From JABDBE01 sp963832245 (GTDB lineage: Bacteria > Acidobacteriota > Terriglobia > Terriglobales > Acidobacteriaceae): a DNA stretch of 64,000 nucleotides. The notes under the pieces were generated by a model, which was not told where the DNA came from, searched no databases, and worked only from the letters and a program-made list of their open reading frames with translations. Each line of letters opens with the position of its first letter. The first letter of the stretch is position 1. The stretch lies in assembly GCA_963832245.1 (NCBI GenBank), contig CAWHTG010000002.1:806001-870000 (forward strand), read 5' to 3'. Below, one piece after another: positions 34,983 through 43,579 of the stretch. Both the position numbers and the translations under genes were made by a program.

Positions 34983-36481
34983 GTGTGGCTCGAAAGTTAA
35001 CTTTACCCAAGACTCCGCGCCAAGCATCGTGGCTGTTTCTGCTGGCTATTGCAGCATTGCAGCTGAGTGGGTGCGTGGTTGGCCCAAAGTACCGCACGCC
35101 GACGGTGCAGGCTCCTCCCGCTTATAAAGAAATAGGGGACTGGAAGCCCGCACAGCCTAGTGACCAGAATCTTGGCGGTGCCTGGTGGAAGATATTTCAA
35201 GATCCGCAGCTCGATGCGCTGGAAGACCAGGTCAATGTATCGAACCAGAATCTGAAAGCGGCCGAGGCGCAATACCGGCAGGCGCGGGCTGTTCTGCGCT
35301 ACTACCGGGCTGATTACTATCCGACCGTGACTGCGGGTCCGTCGGCAACCCGAACGCGCATCTCCGCCAACGCTCCCACGAGTACGCTCCTGCGTGGCGC
35401 CACCTACAACGATTTTGTGTTCCCGTTCGACGTTTCTTATCAGGCTGACGTCTGGGGACGAGTTCGAAAAAACGTGGAGTCGTATCGCGAACAAGCGCAA
35501 GCCAGTGCGGCAGACCTGGCCACGGTCAATCTGAGCATGCACGCGGATCTGGCCGTTGATTACTTTCAAGCCCGAAGCCTGGACTCCGAGGAGCAACTTC
35601 TGAACTCTACGGTTAAGGAGTACGAGCAAGCTCTGGAATTAAATGAAAGCCGTTACCAGGGAGGGATCGCTTCAGAAGTCGAAGTTGAGCAGGCCAGGAC
35701 CATACTTCAGACCACGCAGGCACAAGCCATTGATGTTGGCGTGGCGCGTGCGCAGTTCGAACACGCGGTTGCAATCCTGATCGGCCGACCTCCTGCCGAC
35801 TTCAGCCTTCCTCCGTTGCCTCTCACCGCGCCGCCTCCGCACATTCCTATCTCCGTGCCGTCAGAACTGCTGGAAAGACGCCCCGACATCGCGTCTGCCG
35901 AGCGGCTGGTAGCATCCGCCAACGCGCAGATCGGAGTTGCGAAGTCAGCCTATTACCCGGTCATCAATTTGGGTGCTTCGGGAGGATTTGAAAGCTCTGC
36001 CATCACAACCCTCATCAATGGGCCCAGCGGCTTGTGGTCTATTGGATTGTCTGCCGTCGGGACCGTGTTCGATGTAGGAAGACGGCGCGCTCTTACCGAC
36101 CAGGCGCGTGCGGCTTATGACTCTCAGGTCGCTAACTATCGACAGAGCGTTCTCAATGGATTTCAACAGGTGGAAGACAATCTGGCGGCGGTGAGAATTC
36201 TGGAACACGAAGCCCAGGTGCAAGATGAAGCGGTGGCGGCCGCACAGCGCTCATTGGATCTTTCAGTCACTCGCTACACGGGTGGAGTAACCAGCTACCT
36301 CGAGGTGATCACCGCCCAAAATGCGGCGCTTGCGGATGAAGTCACGGCGGTCAACATTCTGGGACGGCGGATGGCGAATACTGTCTTGTTGATCCAGGCT
36401 CTCGGCGGCGGATGGGACCGATCCAGTTTGCCGGAGCGACCCGAATGTTGCGGCAAGCTAGTGAGCCGCAATACCAATTGA
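34979..36481 (+). CDS. Outer-membrane efflux lipoprotein (NodT/OprM family)
   Basis: 500 residues starting at GTG 34979 within the adaptor stop. A signal peptide with lipobox LSGC (Cys about residue 32) predicts a lipoprotein. The TolC/OprM repeat domains follow, with GGAWWKIFQDPQLDALEDQV, helical-barrel repeats, and RRPDIASAERLVASANAQIGVAKSAYYP in pieces. The second repeat ends in RYTGGVTSYLEVITAQ. It forms the trimeric outer-membrane exit of the pump. Convergent with the pseudo-receiver gene 18 bases on. Confidence 0.94.
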   Translation: MSVARKLTLPKTPRQASWLFLLAIAALQLSGCVVGPKYRTPTVQAPPAYKEIGDWKPAQPSDQNLGGAWWKIFQDPQLDALEDQVNVSNQNLKAAEAQYRQARAVLRYYRADYYPTVTAGPSATRTRISANAPTSTLLRGATYNDFVFPFDVSYQADVWGRVRKNVESYREQAQASAADLATVNLSMHADLAVDYFQARSLDSEEQLLNSTVKEYEQALELNESRYQGGIASEVEVEQARTILQTTQAQAIDVGVARAQFEHAVAILIGRPPADFSLPPLPLTAPPPHIPISVPSELLERRPDIASAERLVASANAQIGVAKSAYYPVINLGASGGFESSAITTLINGPSGLWSIGLSAVGTVFDVGRRRALTDQARAAYDSQVANYRQSVLNGFQQVEDNLAAVRILEHEAQVQDEAVAAAQRSLDLSVTRYTGGVTSYLEVITAQNAALADEVTAVNILGRRMANTVLLIQALGGGWDRSSLPERPECCGKLVSRNTN

Positions 36482-36499
36482 CGGCTTTCACGGACGCGG

Positions 36500-36883
36500 T
36501 TAGATCGCGGGAGTTAACGTGCTCTCAGTGTCGCGCGTCAGCAGCCTCCCTATTGCGGACGTCACCTTCTCAAGCGGACCTCCAGTGTTGACGCAAGCAT
36601 TTACGCACGATGGCAAATCCTGGATCTCTTCGGGACACAATAAGACGATTGGAACATCCGGGCGGAGCGCTCGCAGGCTTCGCGCCAGGTCGAAGCTATT
36701 CTGTTCTCCCGCCCGCTGATTGAGGAAAATGCCAGCCAGTGAATGGATGATGAATAGCAGCGCCATCGCTTGCGTTGAACTGGTGGAGCTAAGAACGTCG
36801 CAGCCAGTGCCCTTGATTGCGGCTAACGCCAAATGGCTGTCGGCCACCTGGTCGAATATGTACAGAACTGTGTCGCGATTCAT
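36500..36883 (-). CDS. Pseudo-receiver domain protein
   Basis: 127 residues with the outline of a CheY-like receiver: strand 1 VLYIFDQ, helix SHLALAAIK, strand 3 LAGIFLNQ and strand 4 DVPIVLLC. At the phosphoacceptor position Asp is replaced by Asn (residue about 55, FLNQ), and the acidic pocket is reduced to one Asp. It cannot be phosphorylated in the usual way, so it may act as a fixed interaction domain. Next to a STAS protein on the same strand (57 bases upstream), possibly one operon. Function unknown. Confidence 0.6.
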   Translation of the reverse strand: MNRDTVLYIFDQVADSHLALAAIKGTGCDVLSSTSSTQAMALLFIIHSLAGIFLNQRAGEQNSFDLARSLRALRPDVPIVLLCPEEIQDLPSCVNACVNTGGPLEKVTSAIGRLLTRDTESTLTPAI

Positions 36884-36939
36884 GGTAAACCTGCCTTTCG
36901 AGTCTTCGAGAGCCGGAGAGATACGCCCCGTGGCCGCAT

Positions 36940-37233
36940 CTACCGGGACGTTCTCCCGAGATCCCTGATGTCCAGTTCCTTAACTAAGTGTGCGATCCGA
37001 ATTCCACTGGCCAGGAATTCGGCGCCTTCGGCTTTCATGAGCGCCAGGGCGCGCTCGCCACTGCGATCGATTCGCACCACACCCTTGAGATCAACCACGA
37101 ATTTTCGTTCCGGGCGAGCGTAGCGGGTTTCGGCCCAGTGGAAACAAAGGTCCGCGGTCGAAGGTTCAGTAAGCCGTCCTTCGAGAATCAGCCTTAACTC
37201 ACTTGGAGTGTCAATTTTTGTGATCCTTAACAT
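36940..37233 (-). CDS. STAS-like small protein
   Basis: 97 residues that fit a STAS domain: strand LRLILEGRLTEPS, helix, KFVVDLKGVVRIDRSGERALALM with a serine at about residue 58 in the phosphosite position, and a last helix. The family comprises anti-anti-sigma factors and MlaB-like partners. AAGGAGAG precedes ATG 37233. It lies upstream of the pseudo-receiver gene on the same strand; together they could form a small non-canonical switch. No kinase or sigma partner adjoins. Confidence 0.7.
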   Translation of the reverse strand: MLRITKIDTPSELRLILEGRLTEPSTADLCFHWAETRYARPERKFVVDLKGVVRIDRSGERALALMKAEGAEFLASGIRIAHLVKELDIRDLGRTSR

Positions 37234-37301
37234 CGTCTGCTCTCCTTGGTCTGCTCGGCCGTGCGAGCTTGCTTCACCGTCAAAGCAGCTTTTACAAGCG
37301 A

Positions 37302-37323
37302 ACCCGGGTCTTGCAACCCGGGT
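37302..37323. repeat. Hairpin of two ACCCGGGT blocks
   Basis: Two copies of the self-complementary ACCCGGGT stand 6 bases apart (37302-37309 and 37316-37323) and can form an 8-bp stem. It lies between the 37407-37886 gene and the STAS gene on the minus strand. No U-run follows, so a termination role is doubtful. Confidence 0.4.
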
Positions 37324-37406
37324 CCTTAATGCGTTTGCTTAGTTGTATTCGCTCACAGTGACGCCAGATTCACCCGGCGCTGAAAGCGAATGCCCAGGTT
37401 GCGCAC

Positions 37407-37886
37407 TCAATTGCCAGCTCCGGAATAGCCGGAGTTGAGCATTGATGGTTGAGTGGCCACGATGGTCTGCTGCGTGTCTTGTGCCAATTCCTTCTCGATC
37501 CGCTTGGAATACACGAATTCGTTTCCGGTTTCGTTGCCGGGATAAAACCACTTCACCAGGACAGCCGGTACTCCGGATTCCGGCTCTGCAAATGTGACCG
37601 CGGTATCATTGGTCGGCTGCGAACGGTCGGTTGGAATGGTCATAAAGGTTCCGTACAGAACAGTCCGGTCCGGACTGAAGATCTGGACCACATGACTTGC
37701 GGGGTCACGGTTGGCTAACTTAATGAGGTAAGTTCCTGCCGGCAGTACCTGCCCGGGGACCTGGATCGGTTGACTGAAAGTGATTGTGGTGGCCAGGTCG
37801 AACACGTCAGCGTGAGCAGCGAGTTCAAAGATAAGGCCGAAGGCAATGACCAAACCTAAGATAATGTAGCTTTTATTGATGTTCAT
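37407..37886 (-). CDS. Small exported acidobacterial protein (LPAGTY family)
   Basis: 159 residues with a signal peptide (residues 1-26, ending AAHADV). The core FSQPIQVPGQVLPAGTYLIKLANRDPAS in outline is a short beta-sandwich-like motif that also occurs in the exported protein at 42882-43292 (GGQTLPAGTYTL). Such proteins are abundant in acidobacteria and have no known function. A good GGAGACG site precedes the ATG, and a sigma-54-like element lies about 40 bases upstream. The tail is Gln/Ser-rich. Confidence 0.75.
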   Translation of the reverse strand: MNINKSYIILGLVIAFGLIFELAAHADVFDLATTITFSQPIQVPGQVLPAGTYLIKLANRDPASHVVQIFSPDRTVLYGTFMTIPTDRSQPTNDTAVTFAEPESGVPAVLVKWFYPGNETGNEFVYSKRIEKELAQDTQQTIVATQPSMLNSGYSGAGN

Positions 37887-37926
37887 TGTTGTTCGTCTCC
37901 TTTTTCAAAGTTCACACTCTGGATAA

Positions 37927-37942
37927 GGCACGGCAGGTGCCA
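37927..37942 (-). promoter_or_regulatory. Candidate sigma-54 promoter
   Basis: On the minus strand TGGCACCTGCCGTGCC matches the consensus TGGCAC-N5-TTGC: GG and GC are exactly 10 bases apart, the -24 hexamer is perfect and the -12 is GTGC. It would start transcription about 30 bases before the ATG of the small exported protein (37886). A sigma-54 activator gene lies immediately upstream on the same strand. Confidence 0.6.
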
Positions 37943-37977
37943 CAACCAAAGTGCGTCCTAGGTTTTCTTTAAGGTGC

Positions 37978-39588
37978 TTATTCCGAGGAACTTAAGTCGA
38001 GTGGCGAATCCGGCGCAGTCGGACGATCGGAACTGTCGGATGTGTCGTTGTGGTCACCGTCACGTTCCGACACAGTACTAATACTGACACTTAGCTTTTT
38101 CATTCGCGTGATGAACGTCGTCCGCTTGAGTCCGAGGCGTGCGGCAGCACCATCTGGCCCGCCAACACGCCCATTCGCTTCTTTGAGGGCGCGAATGATT
38201 CGATTGGGATCAACTTCGGCAAGAATACTGCGCACAGGTCTGCGTCTCGGGGAAGGAGCGTTGGTGTCTTCGCTGCCTGGCACAGCCGCAGGGCGCGGTT
38301 GCATCTCTGCAATAGGCACTCTTAGAGTGGCGCCCGATGACAAGATGACAGCCCGCTCAATTACATTCTGCAGCTCCCTAATGTTACCGGGCCAACGATA
38401 CTGGCACAAAGCATTCATGGTCTCAGAAGGGATGCTTTCAATCTTCCTGTTCATACGGCGGGAAAACTCGTCGGCAAAATGCCGCACCAACAGCGGAATA
38501 TCCTCGGGGCGTTCGCGCAAAGCAGGAAGTTGGATGGGAAATACATTTAAGCGGAAGAAAAGATCCGAGCGGAACTTCTGCTCTTCCACCATGACCTCCA
38601 AGTTCCGGTTTGTGGCCACAATCAGGCGTACGTCAGTCTGAAGAGTTCGTGTGCTTCCCAAGCGCTCAAACTCCCGTTCCTGGAGGACACGAAGGAGTTT
38701 CGGTTGGAGCTCGAGCGGAATATCGCCGATCTCATCCAGGAATAAGGTGCCGTGGTTCGCCAGTTCCAAGCGGCCGATGCGTTGCGCAACCGCGCCAGTG
38801 AATGCGCCTTTTTCGTGGCCAAATAGTTCGCTCTCGAGCAATCCGGTAGGGATGGCGGCACAGTTCAGCTTCACGAACGTTTTCGAGGAACGTGGGCTGA
38901 GATTGTGGATGGCTCGTGCAATTAATTCTTTTCCCGTACCGGTCTCGCCGAAAATCAGCACGGTGGAATCGGTTGGCGCAACCGTTTCCACGAGCCCCAG
39001 GACTCGGCGCAACTCCGGACTCTTTCCAACAATCTCCTCAAAATTTGCTTCGGTGCGAATCTCGTCCTCAAGATAAAGTTTTTCCTGGGCGAGACTATCC
39101 GTAAGAAGCTTGAGCCGATCTTTCTCCGATTGCAGTTCTGCCTGGGTTCTCTTTAACTCTTCATTGGCGGCAGTGAGTTCCCCGGTTCGCTCCACGACCC
39201 GAATTTCCAGATGGTCGCGCGCTTCCGCGAGCAATCGTTCGGCACGGCGGCGTGAAGAACTAAACCAGCTCGCGAAGAGTCCGAAGACTGCGTAAATAAG
39301 AAGCAAAGAATCTGAGGCAGAGCTGCCTATCCGGATGGGCATCCACAAATAAGTCATCGCGAAGTAGGAGAGTAGAAGCGCGAACATGCCCGGCGCTGTA
39401 CCGGCGCACCAAAAAGTTATGGCTATTGCTGCGAAAGAGAAGGAGGTGAAGGGATGCGCCAAATGGTAGTGGCGTAAAACAGTAGCTGCCCCGAGCGCCA
39501 CGCCGACCGAGAGTACGGCTCCGCCATAACCAAGCAGGGCGGATGCGGCCCGCGTAACCATCCTCGAAATTCCTAAAGGGGCCATCAA
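37978..39588 (-). CDS. Sigma-54-dependent activator with membrane sensor
   Basis: 536 residues. Four membrane helices at about 20-110 form a DUF4118-type sensor as in histidine kinases; a coiled coil at about 112-185 replaces the kinase. The AAA+ domain at 187-425 has Walker A GETGTGKE (214-221), GAFTGA (261-266) and LFLDEIGDI. A Fis-type helix-turn-helix (AAARLGLKRTTFITRMKKL) is near residue 500, with an acidic tail. So membrane signals would act directly on sigma-54 transcription. The sigma-54-like element just downstream at 37927 is an obvious candidate target. The AAA+ part is nearly the same as in the protein at 25972-26982. Confidence 0.92.
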   Translation of the reverse strand: MMAPLGISRMVTRAASALLGYGGAVLSVGVALGAATVLRHYHLAHPFTSFSFAAIAITFWCAGTAPGMFALLLSYFAMTYLWMPIRIGSSASDSLLLIYAVFGLFASWFSSSRRRAERLLAEARDHLEIRVVERTGELTAANEELKRTQAELQSEKDRLKLLTDSLAQEKLYLEDEIRTEANFEEIVGKSPELRRVLGLVETVAPTDSTVLIFGETGTGKELIARAIHNLSPRSSKTFVKLNCAAIPTGLLESELFGHEKGAFTGAVAQRIGRLELANHGTLFLDEIGDIPLELQPKLLRVLQEREFERLGSTRTLQTDVRLIVATNRNLEVMVEEQKFRSDLFFRLNVFPIQLPALRERPEDIPLLVRHFADEFSRRMNRKIESIPSETMNALCQYRWPGNIRELQNVIERAVILSSGATLRVPIAEMQPRPAAVPGSEDTNAPSPRRRPVRSILAEVDPNRIIRALKEANGRVGGPDGAAARLGLKRTTFITRMKKLSVSISTVSERDGDHNDTSDSSDRPTAPDSPLDLSSSE

Positions 39589-39675
39589 TAGAAGCTTTAG
39601 ATTCAGATATCGCAGTGTCCGTCAGCAAGTCGGGTTCCGGCGGGACTGGCGGTTCCGATTAACCCGCATCGAACA

Positions 39676-40578
39676 CTAGTCAGCAGCTGAGATACCCGCA
39701 ACCTCTTCCATACGCCGCAGCACAGCCGAGAAGTCCTCCTCGTCGTTGTTCGTCAGTTCATCTGAATTCACTCGAAACGCCGCTTCTGTCGCGGGCATGG
39801 ATACGTGCTCTTGCTCCGCGGCTTTCAGAATCAACTGAAAATCTTTGTTCATCAGTCGCAGGGGAAACTGCGGGCTGTAATCGTTGACCGCAGTCCTCGC
39901 CAGCTTTCCTACGTGAGCCGGAGCGACCACAGCCGTCTTTGATAAGACCGCGAGTAATTGATCGCGATCGATACCAGACTTTTCCCCAAGGCACACCGCC
40001 TCAGCAATAGCTTGCATGCCAACTCCCAGCAGGGTATTGACGACTAACTTCATCGCGGTTCCAGAACCCGGACCGCCAAGCAGGAAGTATTGTTTTGCGA
40101 TTACCTGAAATATTGGCTTAGCGGCGCGGAACAGTTCTCGATTGCCGCCTGCCAGCAGTGTCAGGATGCCTTCTTCGGCGGCAGGAGTGCTGCCGGAAAT
40201 GGCTACATCGAGTACGTCGACGCCAACTCGCGCACCCAGTCGGTGCAATTCACGTGAGCATTCGGGAGAGATCGTGCTCATCTCCAGTACGACGGTTCCT
40301 GGCCGCGCCACCGCAAAAACGCCCTCAGTCCCGGTATAAACGCTCAAAACTGCTTCGTCGTTGGTCAAGCAGGACAGAAGCACATCGGCGGTTGCCAGGT
40401 CATGAATATTCGTCGCAACAACGCCGCCGTGTGCAGTAACCGCTTCGGCCTTGGCTGTATCGCGGTCGTATGCCGAGAGTCGATATCCGTGATCAAGCAG
40501 GCGTTGCGCGATTCGGCTTCCCATGTTTCCCAAGCCGATGAATCCAATTTTCACTTGATCTGCCGTAAGACGTTTCAT
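39676..40578 (-). CDS. Beta-hydroxyacid dehydrogenase (3-hydroxyisobutyrate dehydrogenase-like)
   Basis: 300 residues. Rossmann motif GFIGLGNMGSRIA at 12-24, then the catalytic-domain signature with DVAISGSTPAAEEG (about 124-137) and the active-site Lys177 in GSGTAMKLVVNTLLG. The family reduces succinic semialdehyde, tartronate semialdehyde, glyoxylate or 3-hydroxyisobutyrate with NAD(P)H. The substrate is not certain. It stands between the sigma-54 activator and a zinc-ribbon gene, both on the minus strand. Confidence 0.9.
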   Translation of the reverse strand: MKRLTADQVKIGFIGLGNMGSRIAQRLLDHGYRLSAYDRDTAKAEAVTAHGGVVATNIHDLATADVLLSCLTNDEAVLSVYTGTEGVFAVARPGTVVLEMSTISPECSRELHRLGARVGVDVLDVAISGSTPAAEEGILTLLAGGNRELFRAAKPIFQVIAKQYFLLGGPGSGTAMKLVVNTLLGVGMQAIAEAVCLGEKSGIDRDQLLAVLSKTAVVAPAHVGKLARTAVNDYSPQFPLRLMNKDFQLILKAAEQEHVSMPATEAAFRVNSDELTNNDEEDFSAVLRRMEEVAGISAAD

Positions 40579-40644
40579 AGGTTCTCCGTTGTTTGCTGAA
40601 TGCCGAAGTAGTGACAGCTCTTGGACGCGCGCCGTCCAGATTGA

Positions 40645-40824
40645 TCAGTGTCGAGAAGAAAGCGCTTCTTCCCAAATCTGACGCCAATCCGTCTGACACT
40701 GGCCCTGACACTTGAATTCTTGGCCGTCTCCGCCCATTCTCCCGCCGCAACCCGGGCACACCCAATTGAGAATGCCGGATATCACGTCTGCCCTCGGCCT
40801 AACTGCTCCCGTCATCAGCTGCAT
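40645..40824 (-). CDS. Small zinc-ribbon protein
   Basis: 59 residues from ATG 40824, preceded at 5 bases by a perfect GGGAGG. Two CxxC-like knuckles, CPGCGGRMGG and FKCQGQCQTDW, make a zinc ribbon of about 20 residues. The spacing differs from rubredoxin and Zn-ribbon RNA polymerase subunits. A GTG two codons upstream (40830) is less well placed. It probably binds Zn and interacts with nucleic acid or protein; nothing more can be said. It is the first gene of a possible minus-strand run with the dehydrogenase. Confidence 0.65.
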   Translation of the reverse strand: MQLMTGAVRPRADVISGILNWVCPGCGGRMGGDGQEFKCQGQCQTDWRQIWEEALSSRH

Positions 40825-41200
40825 ACGCACCTCCCTAATAAAAAAGAATAAACAACCATTGCAACGTCAACGTTCCCGTGCAATGCCAGTACCGCAATTC
40901 GCTTCGGCATTTCATCGTCACCGAGTTGAATCGCGAAACTACTAATGCATTTCGCGTTCCAAAATGTGAGGCAAGAGTTTGGTTTGTTCATAGCTAAATA
41001 GCGGTTGCGTTGCCAAAGTGGACTCCGAAAGATGTCGAAATGACGACGCTGTGTCAACGGCGGGACGCTGTTAGCTCGGCCCAGGGAGAAAGGTCACTAT
41101 TGCAGGCGATAGAGGCATCTACCGAAGAAGAGCATCAGCCGTTGAAAAACTCGAACCCTGGGACAAGGGCGCAAGCGGCGCTTGCCCCAGGGCGGTTGTC
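40825..41200. other. Intergenic space, no gene seen
   Basis: 376 bases between the zinc-ribbon gene and the TIGR03118 protein gene. I see no coding signal, RNA, repeat or terminator in it. Confidence 0.5.
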
Positions 41201-42763
41201 TTAATTGATGTTAATGGTTACAGGAGCAGTATGGCTTTGTGAGCCTGACGTTCCCGTCACCATTAGTGTGACCTGGGATGGGGACGTTTGTTGTTTCGAG
41301 TTGCTTCCACCGCATCCGAGCGCGAACAGCGAGATTAGAATCACCAGACCTAGCACGCTCATCCACACCATGCTCTTGGGTGCAAGCGGTTTCCGTTTGC
41401 GAGCCGTGAGTAGTCCGAACAGGCTCAGACCAGGTAACAGGGCTGCCCTGCCGTAGCCGTTACTCGGCGGCGTCGAGGCGGCGGAGACTGTCAGGGTGGA
41501 CGTGCCCGCCCCAGGAGCGATCGTCGAAGGACTGAAAGTGCAAGTCAGGCCCGCGGCGGCGGCGCAGCTAAGCGAAATCTGTCCATTGAATCCTCCCACC
41601 GCACTGGCAGCCACCATCAGGTTGGCGGTACCTCCCGGCGCGAGGGTTGCGCTTTGGGGAGTGAGACTCAAAGAAAAATCTGGGGTGCCCACGGCGGCCG
41701 CAGGGACAAGGCTGGCGAACACAGCGGTTGTGCTGCCCCCGGCGGGGAAATTGGGTTGGTTGCTGCCCCCAGCCGTGAGATAAAGAGTGCCTGGATCGCC
41801 GGAGGTTCCGCCGCCGCCAAACACCATATCCCACAAGCCAGGATTGACCAACACCTTGTTTGAAGAGTCGGTGAGCCGGCCGAGAAACTTCCCAGTTGTG
41901 TCGAACGCGTTGATGGTGCCATCGCCAAAATTTCCCACCAGGATCGCGTTCGGGAAAGCTCCGAAGGAAGCTGAAGTTGCCACTACGCCCCAGGGTGCGT
42001 TCAGTTTGCCGCCGGCAGCTACAAACGTGCTCACGAAATTGCCATTGGCGTCAAAGATGTCTACCTGCCCGAGGCCAGCGCGGGGCTGAGCATCGTGCTT
42101 GGCAGCGTCCTGCATCGCGTAGGCAACGTAGATCTGGTTATTGATGACGTGAATGCCGTGGGGAGCGAGCCCCGCGGGAAGGTGTGGATCGGTGAACGAA
42201 CCGCCCAACGAAGTCGGGTTGAAGTTGTGATCCAGCACGTCGACTTTGCCGCTGTTGAAGTTCGCTGCCAAAAGGAAAGTGTCGTTTAGCAGGGCGAGAC
42301 CTTTATAGACCGCGCCGCTGGCAGAGTTATCGAAGACCACGCTTGCGGTATTACTCAAGCCATTCCAACTGGCGATGATGCCGTCTTCGCTGTCAAACAT
42401 GAAAAGCGCGCCACCGAAGTTACTGCTGTTGGTGTTGGCCACGGTACCCGTCGGACAACCGGGACTGCAGTTACCGTTCGGATTTTTTGTGGCCCCGGGT
42501 ATGGTCACCACGAGACCCGTATCTTTGTTGCCCTGGTTGTCATAGAGCGTGGAAGTGCCGCTGTTATTGTTCGCGATCCAGAAGTCTTGCCCGGGAACAA
42601 ACGCAATTCCCCAGGGATTGGAAAGTTGAGTATCTGTGGTCTTGCCTACGCCGGCAGTATTGGAGACTAGGTTGGTCTGGGAATAGCCGGCCTGCTGGGC
42701 CCATAGCCCTGAAGGAACTACTAACGTCATGAGTAGTCCGAATAGCGAAAGTGATTTTTTCAA
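41201..42763 (-). CDS. TIGR03118-family exported propeller protein
   Basis: 520 residues from TTG 42763, chosen because a perfect GGAGG (42769-42773) stands 5 bases ahead; ATG 42775 upstream would overlap that site. Signal peptide with LLMTLVVPSGLWAQQ. The mature part has the TIGR03118 signature (LSNPWGIAFVPGQDFWIANN, PHGIHVINNQIYVAYA, and APWGVVATSAS) built as NHL-like blades. It continues through an Ig-like region (about 390-450) to a membrane helix ending in the Gly/Cys-rich FALGCGGSN and a Ser/Thr tail. It is probably a surface protein. Function unknown. The next minus-strand gene upstream encodes another small exported protein. Confidence 0.85.
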   Translation of the reverse strand: MKKSLSLFGLLMTLVVPSGLWAQQAGYSQTNLVSNTAGVGKTTDTQLSNPWGIAFVPGQDFWIANNNSGTSTLYDNQGNKDTGLVVTIPGATKNPNGNCSPGCPTGTVANTNSSNFGGALFMFDSEDGIIASWNGLSNTASVVFDNSASGAVYKGLALLNDTFLLAANFNSGKVDVLDHNFNPTSLGGSFTDPHLPAGLAPHGIHVINNQIYVAYAMQDAAKHDAQPRAGLGQVDIFDANGNFVSTFVAAGGKLNAPWGVVATSASFGAFPNAILVGNFGDGTINAFDTTGKFLGRLTDSSNKVLVNPGLWDMVFGGGGTSGDPGTLYLTAGGSNQPNFPAGGSTTAVFASLVPAAAVGTPDFSLSLTPQSATLAPGGTANLMVAASAVGGFNGQISLSCAAAAGLTCTFSPSTIAPGAGTSTLTVSAASTPPSNGYGRAALLPGLSLFGLLTARKRKPLAPKSMVWMSVLGLVILISLFALGCGGSNSKQQTSPSQVTLMVTGTSGSQSHTAPVTININ

Positions 42764-42881
42764 GTTGTCCTCCATAACCTTATTTGTGATTTGTACGTTG
42801 AACCGGCTTATTTCCTTTTTCTGCTGCGAAGTGTTAGTTGTCGAATAAACCAAAATCGTGTCGAACAGATGTTGTGCTCGC

Positions 42882-43292
42882 TCAGTGTGTGCCAGAGGAA
42901 GACAAGCTGCCCTGATCCTTCACCTGGGCTACCTTGGTCATCAGTCGAGGTGCCGGCATGGTATAAACGCCTGCTGGCGTCTCGACCCGGCTGAGGAAAA
43001 ACTCATCCCCAACGCGCGTAAAGCCAAGCTTGGCCCGCTCGGCAGGAGTGTTGTCGAACTCAATCGGAAGCAAAAACGCGCCGTTGTCGTAGCTGCGAAT
43101 GACTAAGTTTCGCTCTGACGCTGCGGAGACACGACCTAACGTGTATGTGCCCGCGGGAAGCGTTTGGCCTCCGGCCACGAACTCAAACGGAACGTTCACC
43201 ACGACTCTGCTGGCATCTTGAGCGCGAGCATTTATGGCCATGCCAAGCAGGCAAGTCAGAGTAAGTAAAACGGTCAAATATGAACTCTTCAT
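42882..43292 (-). CDS. Small exported acidobacterial protein (LPAGTY family)
   Basis: 136 residues; signal peptide at 1-24 (LLTLTCLLGMAINARAQ). The core PFEFVAGGQTLPAGTYTLGRV matches the motif VPGQVLPAGTYLI of the protein at 37407-37886, and the remainder aligns loosely. The family is common in acidobacteria and lacks a known function. AACGAGGAA precedes the ATG. Divergent from the fur gene; the 290-base gap between them holds the PerR box and promoter of fur. Confidence 0.75.
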   Translation of the reverse strand: MKSSYLTVLLTLTCLLGMAINARAQDASRVVVNVPFEFVAGGQTLPAGTYTLGRVSAASERNLVIRSYDNGAFLLPIEFDNTPAERAKLGFTRVGDEFFLSRVETPAGVYTMPAPRLMTKVAQVKDQGSLSSSGTH

Positions 43293-43545
43293 GATTTTTC
43301 CTCGTTGAAAGTTTTTGGATTTGCATTATTCCTAACTGCGTTTGTGGGACTTTATTCCACCGATGTCTCCCGCCACCGCAGTGATGAAGCGCTTTTCAGA
43401 ACGCATGTGGAGTTAGACGCAGCGCCCGGCGATGAGGTGCGGGCAGGATGTCATTTGATTGTCAACTGTGCGTCAAATCTCGCAAACAACACACGCAGAA
43501 ACGCGTTAGCACAGCTTCTTTCCAGTTGTACGAATGATTCTTGGG

Positions 43546-43560
43546 TTATAATTATTATTA
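43546..43560 (+). promoter_or_regulatory. PerR/Fur-type box overlapping a TATAAT -10
   Basis: TTATAATTATTATTA matches the B. subtilis PerR consensus TTATAATnATTATAA at 13 of 15 positions. Bases 43547-43552 are a perfect TATAAT. A TTGTAC lies 15 bases upstream as a weak -35. A repressor bound here would shut off the fur-katA unit, which starts 20 bases downstream. Confidence 0.7.
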
Positions 43561-43579
43561 TCTAGTGGTAGCTTTGATT

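Noticed and set aside
43305..43565. 86-codon open frame upstream of the fur gene
   Set aside because: It runs through the promoter and peroxide box and has no ribosome site.
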